A stretch of 5,684 nt of DNA from CAYGZC01 sp964354225 (GTDB lineage: Bacteria > Bacteroidota > Ignavibacteria > UBA10030 > SZUA-254): positions 1 through 5,684 of the forward strand of contig CAYGZC010000321.1 in NCBI GenBank assembly GCA_964354225.1. Direction: 5' to 3'. How positions within the stretch are numbered: the first letter of the stretch is position 1; every line of letters starts with the position of its first letter. Both the position numbers and the translations under genes were made by a program. Below, piece by piece: positions 1-5,684 of this stretch. The notes under the pieces are model-generated. The model saw only the letters and a list, made by a program, of their open reading frames with translations. It did no database searches and was not told where the DNA came from.

Positions 1-2582
1 GCTGATGCATTTTCCAGTTTACCTTGCGCACGTGCAAGCGCTCCAAGAGCATAAAATGCTTTACTCGCATATGCTCCTTTTCTATCGTTAAGGAGATATT
101 GATTGTAATAATGAACGGCTTTCTGACGTTCACCTTTTTTATCATACCCAACTGCGATGTGATGATAGAGATTCACGTCGATTTCTTTTTGAACAGGCGA
201 AGATCGCTGCTCGTACAGCATATCAGTATAAATTTGAATTGCCTGATCATATTCATTGTTCGCAATGTATAATTCGGGAAGAAGGGATATTGCTTTTTCG
301 GCAAATGATGAATAGAAAAACTCGCTTGTTATCCTTTTCAATAGGGCGATTGCTTCAGCATAGTTGTTATTTTGTCGGTGAAGGTCAGCTAAATTCCAGA
401 TTGCATTTAGCGTGGATGGATCTTTTGCCGGAAATGAGACTGCTTTCTGCCAAACAATCGCTGCTGAGTCGCGTTGTTTCAATGATAGGTAAATATTCCC
501 TTGTTCCCAAAGTGTGTTTGACCCTAAAGGCGATTCCGGAAATTCTTTAGTTATTAATTCAAACCATGGGAGTGCATCGGATGGAGCTCCTGCATTTGTC
601 GTTGCCCTTGCTAAATCGAAAAGGACTTTATCCCTCTGAGGTGAATTCGGATAACTGGAGAGAAATTCTCGAGCAAGTGAAATTATTTCTGTAGGATTTT
701 TCTGCTGAGATTTTAATTGGTAACTGAAATATGCGGCATCTTCGCTCCGTTTGCTTTTCGGAAATTGTTTGAGGAACGCATCGTAGTCGGTAATTGCCTT
801 GTTTGCTAAGTCGGGATTTATTTCAGATTGGAGGTGATACGCTCTTGCGCGGGAATAAAAAGCATCAATGAGGTCATCATCACTTAAACCTCCATCTATG
901 GCATTACTAAATTGCTTGGCTGCGGATTCGTAATCTTTGAGATCGTTAAAATAAATTGCACCAAGTTTAAACGAAAGCTCGGCTTTAGATTTTTCCGTTA
1001 AAACTTCACCCATCAATCGTGCGAGTTTCTCGATTCCGGCATCACGATCTTTTATTTTATGATGTTTTATGAATTCAACTTTTTGTTTGATATTCTCGAA
1101 TTGATCACATGCCGAATATTGCGATAGAAGATCTGTGTACGTTTTTGAGGCACCTTCGTAATCGCCGATATTTTCTTGACAACGTGCGATTCCAACTATT
1201 GCATCCACAATCTGAAATGATTGTGTATATCTTTGGCTAACCTGATCGTAAATGTTTATCGCCTTACGGTAGTCCTGCGGTTTATCTTCGTAAAGATGAG
1301 CCAACTTAAGCATGATTGTAGGAGTGCTGGGATTTTCAGCATAGCTATCGATGAAGTTAGATAGATAGCGAACAGCATCTGTAAACTGACTTAAGCCGAT
1401 AGAAGCATCGGCTGCGAGAAGTAGTGCATGTGCTTTAAACTGCGAGTTGTGAATTGCGAGCAGTTTCTTGGCGTATTGAAGTGTATACTTGTTGTCCTCA
1501 TTCGAGAGAGCCGCCCGACCAGCTTCGAGGAGTGTACGATCAGTGAGAGAACTTTTCGGGAATTTGGATATAAGCTTGTCAAATGATTTTTGAGCGTTGC
1601 TGTACTCTTTTTGATTTGCGTACGCTCGTCCAGTCTCAAAGATCGCTTCTGCTTGCAGTGAATCGTCAGCCGCGTCTTCCGATGATACTTTTTTGAAATA
1701 TTCGATTGCTGCATCAAAGTTGTGCGTACCCATCGCAAGTTTACCCAACTCGAACATTGCAGCAATTGCCGCCGATGTTTTTTTGTAGTTTGTAGTTACC
1801 AATTTGAATGTTGCCTCAGCATCATCGAATAAACTCATCATTACCTGTAGTTTGCCGATGGAAAAAAACGCACTCGCTTTTACCGTGGCTGGTGCATCGC
1901 TCTCGGCAACACGTCGGGCTTCGCGCTCCGCCAGTTCAGTTTGGCCTTCTTCGGCATACATCTCACCGATAGCAAGTCGCGCAGGTAACACACTTGTGCT
2001 TGATGGATATTCCTGAACGATCGTGCGGAAATTCTTCTTTGCATTTTCTCGGTCACCAATCCGGCGGTAAAGTTGACCCGCTTTCAGCAGTGCCTCAGGT
2101 ACAAACTGACTTTTTGGGTGGAATACTTTCACGCGCTCATAAGCTGAAGCTGCTTCTCGTTCATTATTTAAAGCAAGGAATGCATCACCTACATTCAACC
2201 ATGCCTCCGGCGCTTTAGGATGTTCTACATATGCGAGTGCAAAATTCTGAAATGTTATCCGTGCTTCATCATACCGTTTAAGTTTCATCTGTGTGTTACC
2301 AAGATAGAATCTAGCTTCAATTCCGTTTGAGGTGTTTGGATAAGCATTGATGAAATTTTTCAACTGCTCGACTGCTAAATCGTACATACCGTCGTTATAC
2401 AAGCCAACTGCGAGCTTGAATTCTGAATTATCTTTTTCTTGAGCGGAGAGCGGAGAGTTTAGAGCTAAGAGCAAAGAGCCAATAGTGCATATGATAAGCA
2501 GTAAGCGAAGGTGTGGATAAATTAAATTGTTTTGAGTTTTGAGTTTTAAGTTTTGAGTTGTATTTTCTTTTTTAATATCCAT
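1..2582 (-). CDS. Large exported TPR-repeat protein (C-terminus beyond window)
   Basis: The frame is open for 860 complete codons and continues off the left edge. The N-terminus has a long polar n-region (about 24 residues), a hydrophobic core at residues 25-41 (LRLLLIICTIGSLLLAL) and a likely signal peptidase I site after LSA (residue 47), so the protein should reach the periplasm or outer membrane. From about residue 52 to the window edge it is a chain of tetratricopeptide-like helix pairs with typical spacing, for example YNDGMYDLAVEQLKNFINAYP, YLGNTQMKLKRYDEARITFQ and FELGKLAMGTHNFDAAIEYF; several repeats end in the 'xxFPKS/YPNS' turn seen in YbgF/BamD-like proteins. A scaffold role in envelope assembly is the family-based expectation, but no enzymatic domain is visible. 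I use ATG 2582; an in-frame ATG at 2597, just after a TAG, would add five residues. Neither start has a clear Shine-Dalgarno. The exact function is unknown. Confidence 0.9.
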   Translation of the reverse strand, partial: MDIKKENTTQNLKLKTQNNLIYPHLRLLLIICTIGSLLLALNSPLSAQEKDNSEFKLAVGLYNDGMYDLAVEQLKNFINAYPNTSNGIEARFYLGNTQMKLKRYDEARITFQNFALAYVEHPKAPEAWLNVGDAFLALNNEREAASAYERVKVFHPKSQFVPEALLKAGQLYRRIGDRENAKKNFRTIVQEYPSSTSVLPARLAIGEMYAEEGQTELAEREARRVAESDAPATVKASAFFSIGKLQVMMSLFDDAEATFKLVTTNYKKTSAAIAAMFELGKLAMGTHNFDAAIEYFKKVSSEDAADDSLQAEAIFETGRAYANQKEYSNAQKSFDKLISKFPKSSLTDRTLLEAGRAALSNEDNKYTLQYAKKLLAIHNSQFKAHALLLAADASIGLSQFTDAVRYLSNFIDSYAENPSTPTIMLKLAHLYEDKPQDYRKAINIYDQVSQRYTQSFQIVDAIVGIARCQENIGDYEGASKTYTDLLSQYSACDQFENIKQKVEFIKHHKIKDRDAGIEKLARLMGEVLTEKSKAELSFKLGAIYFNDLKDYESAAKQFSNAIDGGLSDDDLIDAFYSRARAYHLQSEINPDLANKAITDYDAFLKQFPKSKRSEDAAYFSYQLKSQQKNPTEIISLAREFLSSYPNSPQRDKVLFDLARATTNAGAPSDALPWFELITKEFPESPLGSNTLWEQGNIYLSLKQRDSAAIVWQKAVSFPAKDPSTLNAIWNLADLHRQNNNYAEAIALLKRITSEFFYSSFAEKAISLLPELYIANNEYDQAIQIYTDMLYEQRSSPVQKEIDVNLYHHIAVGYDKKGERQKAVHYYNQYLLNDRKGAYASKAFYALGALARAQGKLENAS
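2441..2480 (-). repeat. Degenerate 7-bp tandem repeat (GAGNNNN) inside the signal-peptide codons
   Basis: On the + strand the units are GAGCGGA, GAGCGGA, GAGTTTA, GAGCTAA, GAGCAAA and a partial GAGCC, with GAG at exact 7-base steps (2441, 2448, 2455, 2462, 2469, 2476). The first two units are identical; later units keep GAG while the other four bases vary. On the coding strand the tract encodes about residues 35-48 of the TPR protein, that is, the end of the hydrophobic core and the signal peptidase site. Seven is not a multiple of three, so gain or loss of a unit would shift the frame. Confidence 0.8.
2530..2557 (-). repeat. 7-bp tandem repeat (TTTTGAG, four units) near the TPR gene start
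   Basis: On the + strand the units TTTTGAG, TTTTGAG, TTTTAAG and TTTTGAG follow one another exactly, with flanking bases continuing the pattern weakly. On the coding strand this reads as ACTCAAA-type units and encodes the polar n-region (about residues 9-18) ahead of the hydrophobic core. It shares the unit length and the GAG anchor with the tract at 2441-2480, about 50 bases away, so both probably arose from the same kind of short tandem repeat. Confidence 0.8.
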
Positions 2583-2599
2583 AAGGTGATATTCCATAG

Positions 2600-2661
2600 T
2601 CTAAAATCCACAATCCCTGCCCGCTGCTTCGCTTCGGCAGGCGGACGCAATCTAAAATCCA
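2600..2661. repeat. REP-like hairpin element between 11-bp direct repeats
   Basis: Two exact copies of TCTAAAATCCA (2600-2610 and 2651-2661) flank a much more GC-rich segment. That segment contains the inverted repeat CCTGCC (2616-2621) / GGCAGG (2636-2641) around a 14-base loop that itself holds GCTTCGCTTC. The composition contrasts sharply with the AT-rich surroundings. The layout is typical of short dispersed palindromic elements found between genes in bacteria of this kind; multi-copy status cannot be shown from one window. The left copy supplies the TAG that closes the TPR frame upstream of ATG 2597. Confidence 0.65.
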
Positions 2662-2664
2662 TAA

Positions 2665-2693
2665 AAGATAGTTTAATTTTGGGAGTTGTGCAA
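2665..2693 (-). promoter_or_regulatory. Candidate promoter for the TPR gene
   Basis: Reading leftward, TTGCAC (2693-2688) and TATCTT (2670-2665) are separated by exactly 17 bases. The -10 matches four of six TATAAT positions; the -35 matches only the TTG of TTGACA. Transcription would start near 2658, placing the REP-like hairpin in a 5' leader of about 75 bases before ATG 2582. Support is limited to spacing and partial consensus. Confidence 0.35.
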
Positions 2694-2837
2694 ACGGAGG
2701 GAAAACAGAAGCGGCGATTTTGGAGTTTTTCGTTTGAAGTCAGATTGTCTGATATTTTTTCAGATGGCATTAGTGTACATACTGATAAAAGGCAGGTAGT
2801 ATAAAGTAAAAAATGGTGTGGACATCAATTCACGAGA

Positions 2838-3643
2838 TTAAGGATATCTGATCTCCGAATTTTTTGTAAAAACCACATTGAAAAGCACTTCGAAGTATTG
2901 GTCAAGAAATAGCTGAATTACTTTATGATTCTCTTTCATGATTTTAGCCCACTCAATTCTTGATTTTCTAAATTGAAACTTAAAGTAATTAGTGAATCCG
3001 TATTTAGCTCCTCGCGAAGACAGACCTTCTAGGGCAGTGAGCTTTTTGATGGTTTGGTCTGAGTATCGAGATACATGGACGTGTGATCCTCGCGTGAGGT
3101 TTATATCGTTAAACGTTTTCGATACAGATTTGCTAATTGGTTCGAATAGTTTTTGTATTTCTGTTTTCTGGCACTCATTCGATAGGCTCGCTGTAGAACT
3201 TTTAGATAAGCGTCGAGTCGCTCTTTCAAGATGTACATCTCATTTAAATATCCTTCGATCACAAATCGAAGGTAACTCACTCTAGAAACTTTTGATTCAG
3301 GAAAGGGTACTCGCTTAATATAGATTTCACAGTTTTTCAAACTATCAAATGAATCGCTGATTTCTGTAAATCCATTGAAAACCTTCAGGATAAAAAGTTC
3401 CTCTTTTCTCGGATTTGTTTCTATATGGGACGGTCCAGGTAAATCAAAGAGTTGACTCTGTAAAACGGAATTGAGTTCAGTATAGTGTTCCTCGATTGAG
3501 AGTCTAACAATGTTTACGATCTTGTCTGAGATCGCCGATTGAAACTGTTTAAAGCCGTTCATGGTTGTCCATTGAATTAGTCCATAATTGCAACTATTAA
3601 ATCCAAATTTGGGATTCTCTTCATGATTTATATTCGTTGGCAA
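2838..3643 (-). pseudogene. HEPN-like protein, frameshifted (candidate RNase/toxin component)
   Basis: Two overlapping reading frames join into a protein of about 268 residues. The first runs from a TTG at 3643 to a TAA ending at 3101; the second carries the sequence on to a TAA at 2840-2838. The best join is at the AAAA run 3167-3164, where restoring one A gives ...RMSARK-TEIQKLFEP... The first part has amphipathic helices (YLRFVIEGYLNEMYILKERL, about residues 124-143). The second part carries TRGSHVHVSRY, an RX4H motif (R185, H190; codons at 3092-3090 and 3077-3075) typical of HEPN domains, many of which are metal-independent RNases in toxin-antitoxin and defence systems. I suspect a relation to the Cthe_2314-like HEPN group but cannot confirm it. 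The start is uncertain: ATG 3562 is in frame, and an ATG at 3624 overlaps the nuclease stop but lies in a third frame. RNase activity is inference. Confidence 0.7.
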
Positions 3644-5037
3644 TACGAGTTGTTTCGATATCGATATCTTGATTAAATAGAATGAACTCGATGATTACAC
3701 CATTTTCTTTTGCAAGCATATTCTTTAATTCGTCGCGTGTTATTGTTTCGAGATATCCTGCCGTACCACCGAAATGGTCAATCGGTTCGAAATGTTGCAG
3801 ACCTTGATACTCAATAGCTAACTTATAATTCGGAATGTAAGCATCGAACCGAAGACCTTGAAGCCATTGTGGTGAATATTGAGTAATTACCTCATAAGGT
3901 GCAAATTTATCACGTAATTGACGAACCATTTCTGCCTCTCTAATCCAACCCTGACCCCTCAATGGGAGATTGGCATCAATCCTAGCATCTGTTTCAGCTG
4001 CATAGATAATTTCCTTAATCGATTCAGAGACCTCATTACGATCATATAAGCCAGCCCAGTGGCCACTAAGGATAATATCACGATAAAAAGAAATAATATC
4101 TGTACCGTGTTGTTTTTTCAAATTCAAACAATTTTTGATCTATATGGTATATTAGAGAATCCCTGTGGGATAATAAAATAATCGGATGAACAAGTCCTTT
4201 AACCATAGTTTCACAGATTATTGATCCTTCAAGTTTCTTATTTTGCGTTGCGAGATCTTTAATGACTGAATATGCTGTCGGGCCTGATTTTGGGAATTCC
4301 ACCTCTATTCCCTCATTAATTTTTTCAATAATTTGTTTGTATTCTGTAGAAACCAATTCTGTTGTTGATTGAACGTTTCTATAGAGTGGTTTTGGTATGA
4401 GGTGTTGCCGCAATCTCTCTATAATTTTTGTTTGTAATAATCCCTTTGAAGTTAAGCGTATTGCCTCAAGACCACCAATTTTAAATTGCAATATTAATGC
4501 GCATTTTGGAAACTTAATTTTAAAGATATCCCAATCATTTTCTGTTGCAAAATTATTAAAAGCGGATACTGCTGAAATTGTTAATATCCGCGCATCATTC
4601 TTAGCGACATGGCCGGGGTTTTGTTCATTAATTGTTGGTTCATAATACATGAGAACATCTTCAAAACGATTGAGTAAAAAACTGCACTTCCATAATCTTA
4701 GGTTATTTTTAAACCTACCATGTGCATGAAATTGTTCATAAATATGTAGTGCTTCAACATAACGACCATCAGTCAGATAGAAATCACCAGCACGAAATCC
4801 GTCACCAATATTGATTAACTCATGAATTGCTTCCTCGTTCTTATCTAAAATGAAGTCGAGTTCCGCGATATCTCTTCTAAGTCGCCGATGTAGATCGTCG
4901 TAATTTGTTATTTTCTGTTTTGCTATTTAAAATGCGGTTTTTAAAAGTAACCTTCCTAAATGGAGCTTTCCTTCAATGCTCACTGCGTGCAGAGCATAAC
5001 TTCTGAGTAGTTGAACTATCGAGACTGGGTCATTCAT
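3621..5037 (-). pseudogene. TPR-like / PD-(D/E)XK (Vsr-like) nuclease protein, broken by a stop and a frameshift
   Basis: ATG 5037, directly after an in-frame TAG, opens MNDPVSIVQLLRSYALHAV. The frame meets TAA at 4929-4927 (codon 37) but then stays open in the same frame to 4078. Around the A6 run 4118-4113 the sequence switches to the next frame, which continues to TGA at 3623-3621; removing one A gives ...FEFEK-QHGTDII... The repaired protein would be 471 residues. Residues about 80-134 look like TPR-type helix pairs (GDFYLTDGRYVEALHIYEQF); the middle is unrecognised. The C-terminal part has the nuclease core: E in WIREAEMV, D398 in RFDAYIP, E409 and Q411 in LAIEYQG, then QHFEPIDHFGG and RDELKNMLAKENGVIIEF. 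This fits Vsr/homing-endonuclease-like PD-(D/E)XK proteins that use an ExQ variant, so DNA cleavage is the likely ancestral activity. No Shine-Dalgarno is seen. It overlaps the HEPN gene, implying one operon. Confidence 0.8.
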
Positions 5038-5059
5038 CTATAATAAGTAGACGTCATTA

Positions 5060-5218
5060 TTATGTGAATTTACAAGAACAAATAATGTTCTTTTTGAATT
5101 TAATCCTCGGAAGTATTTTTGGTAGATAATTACCTTCAAAATAAATTTTATTAAATGTCGTCGTTTTCATATGATTACATTATTTTGTTGTAATAATACT
5201 CGAAAAGCTCTTCATCAT
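5060..5218 (-). pseudogene. Short ORF with good start signals, interrupted by an in-frame stop (gene remnant or leader peptide)
   Basis: ATG ATG at 5218-5213 is preceded by AGGGAG (5231-5226) with a 7-base spacer, the best ribosome binding site in the window. The reading frame gives MMKSFSSIITTK and then TAA at 5182-5180. The same frame reopens after the stop with an ATG at 5170 and runs 36 codons (MKTTTFNKIYFEGNY...) to TAA at 5062-5060; this second part has no ribosome binding site of its own. It may be the 5' remnant of a lost gene, a leader peptide ahead of the nuclease operon, or chance. The product is unrecognised. Confidence 0.3.
5074..5092. promoter_or_regulatory. Perfect 7-bp dyad upstream of the nuclease gene (possible operator)
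   Basis: AAGAACA (5074-5080) and TGTTCTT (5086-5092) are exact reverse complements around a 5-base AATAA spacer. The dyad lies 36 bases upstream of ATG 5037, a suitable position for a repressor or autoregulatory site. On the + strand it is followed by a few T residues, but no plus-strand gene leads into it, so I favour an operator-type reading over a terminator. Confidence 0.35.
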
Positions 5219-5288
5219 ACCAACACTCCCTATTAATTTATTAATTAGAATTTTAATATTTGAGTCGTTTGTACTTTGAGAACCTTTT

Positions 5289-5317
5289 AGATTAATACAA
5301 AAACATCGGTCTGTCAA
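5289..5317 (-). promoter_or_regulatory. Candidate sigma-70-type promoter with a perfect -35
   Basis: A perfect TTGACA (5317-5312) is followed after exactly 17 bases by TAATCT (5294-5289), which keeps T1, A2 and T6 of TATAAT. Transcription would start near 5282, about 64 bases before the Shine-Dalgarno-led ATG at 5218, and could continue into the nuclease/HEPN pair. The combination of -35, spacing, downstream AGGGAG and ATG is more convincing than any one element. Confidence 0.5.
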
Positions 5318-5425
5318 GAACGTGTAGAACCTTAGATCGTTATTTCGCGATGTCGTATAGCTCATCCACATCATTATGCTTCCTGCTATCGGTTGTTGAA
5401 TCCGAATATCTTCATGGGCATAATT

Positions 5426-5684
5426 CTACTTTGAATCAGAAAAATTTAAAGCAATCTCTCGGACTTTCCGTAAATCTAATTTCCCGGTACCAAGGTAAGG
5501 TAGTGTCTCTACTCGGAAGAACTGCTTTGGCTTCCACAAGTTAGGAATGTCGGCTTTTGTAAGTTTATCAAGACATAGTTGCAGCTTATCTTCGGGAAGT
5601 GTGTGAAGTGCAATAAGGTGTTCTCCTTTAGATTCATCAGGCACACCTGTAACTGCGAAGGTTTGTTCGGTAACGTCTGCCAGT
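5426..5684 (-). CDS. C-terminal end of an AMP-forming acyl-ACP/acyl-CoA synthetase (Aas-like), N-terminus outside window
   Basis: The last 85 residues of a protein entering from the right edge are visible, ending at TAG 5428-5426. They form the small C-terminal domain of the AMP-forming (ANL) synthetase family: VTEQTFAVTGVPDESKGE matches the conserved stretch after the hinge, and LGTGKLDLRKV carries the lysine that acts in the adenylation step. IPNLWKPKQFFRVETLP just before it is very like the ligase part of Aas (2-acylglycerophosphoethanolamine acyltransferase / acyl-ACP synthetase), which reacylates lysophospholipids at the inner membrane. The family is clear; Aas versus another long-chain acyl synthetase cannot be settled without the N-terminal part. 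The GTG at 5644 is internal, not a start. No clear terminator follows. Confidence 0.85.
   Translation of the reverse strand, partial: LADVTEQTFAVTGVPDESKGEHLIALHTLPEDKLQLCLDKLTKADIPNLWKPKQFFRVETLPYLGTGKLDLRKVREIALNFSDSK

Larger units (their letters stand above)
5038..5425. other. Intergenic region between the synthetase and the nuclease pseudogene
   Basis: No intact gene of convincing length lies in these 388 bases on either strand. The region is strongly AT-rich. It holds, on the minus strand, a candidate promoter (5317-5289), a Shine-Dalgarno-led 12-codon ORF (5218-5180), a further in-frame ORF to 5060, and a 7-bp dyad (5074-5092). A 7-bp inverted repeat ATTATGC (5373-5379) / GCATAAT (5418-5424) lies immediately after the synthetase stop; it has a 38-base separation and no T-run, so it is a poor terminator candidate. 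No tRNA or other RNA gene was recognised. Confidence 0.6.

Noticed and set aside
1391..1765. Minus-strand 124-codon ORF inside the TPR gene
   Set aside because: It is an alternative frame of the TPR coding region, with low-complexity basic sequence and no TPR pattern.
2487..2489. Cysteine 32 in the TPR signal peptide as a lipoprotein attachment site
   Set aside because: The preceding residues (LLIIC) lack the small residue needed at -1 of a lipobox; the LSA site fits signal peptidase I better.
2740..2760. Terminator-like hairpin TCAGA-TTG-TCTGA followed by TATTTTTT
   Set aside because: The T-run follows the stem only on the + strand, where no gene leads into it; the stem is just 5 bp and AT-rich.
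2546..2770. Minus-strand 74-codon ORF across the REP-like element
   Set aside because: Its apparent repeated MDFRL/VDFRL segments come from the 11-bp direct repeats, and its end overlaps the TPR gene start in another frame.
2553..2804. Plus-strand 83-codon ORF
   Set aside because: It covers the TPR start, the palindrome and intergenic DNA; the protein shows no domain or start signal.
2992..3285. Plus-strand 97-codon ORF
   Set aside because: It lies antisense to the HEPN pseudogene, whose conserved-looking motif is on the other strand.
3621..4127. A separate nuclease gene starting at TTG 4127
   Set aside because: The TTG overlaps the upstream frame at an A6 run, has no ribosome binding site, and the two frames join cleanly with a one-base change; a frameshift is the simpler reading.
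4078..4650. A stand-alone 190-residue gene starting at ATG 4650
   Set aside because: The frame upstream of ATG 4650 is open and protein-like back to the TAA at 4927, and continues in the same sense to ATG 5037, so this is the middle of a larger broken gene.
5180..5374. Minus-strand 64-codon ORF after the synthetase
   Set aside because: Its first half lies upstream of and across the TTGACA promoter and has no start signals; only the last 12 codons follow a ribosome binding site, and those are reported separately.

Overview
All convincing coding signal lies on the minus strand. The moderately AT-rich composition, the mostly absent Shine-Dalgarno sequences, the very large secreted TPR protein, the heptanucleotide tracts and a REP-like 'TCTAAAATCCA' hairpin element suggest a member of the Bacteroidota/Chlorobi/Ignavibacteria group, probably environmental. 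This placement is inferred from general character, not from a marker gene.

Layout in the direction of transcription (right to left). (1) 5684-5426: the C-terminal end of an AMP-forming acyl-ACP/acyl-CoA synthetase, closest in my judgement to the ligase half of Aas-type phospholipid recycling enzymes. (2) 5425-5038: about 390 bases without an intact gene. It holds a TTGACA-type promoter, a good Shine-Dalgarno followed by a 12-codon ORF, a further in-frame ORF and a perfect 7-bp dyad. (3) 5037-3621: a broken gene for a roughly 471-residue protein with a TPR-like helical N-terminal part and a C-terminal PD-(D/E)XK (Vsr-like) nuclease domain. It carries an in-frame TAA at codon 37 and a +1 frameshift in an A6 run. 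(4) 3643-2838: a second broken gene, overlapping the nuclease by 23 bases. It encodes a roughly 268-residue protein with a HEPN-type RX4H motif and has lost one base near an A4 run. (5) 2837-2583: a short intergenic region with a candidate promoter and a REP-like hairpin between 11-bp direct repeats. (6) 2582-1: at least 860 residues of an exported TPR-repeat protein running off the left edge. Its signal-peptide coding region is built partly from two tracts of 7-bp tandem repeats.

The two outer genes look like ordinary chromosomal genes. The central pair looks like an accessory cassette in which a PD-(D/E)XK nuclease and a HEPN protein (commonly an RNase in conflict systems) are arranged as an overlapping operon. 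This resembles a two-component defence or toxin module, but both genes are disabled as written, so it is either in decay or affected by sequence errors. I do not recognise the exact pair as a named system.
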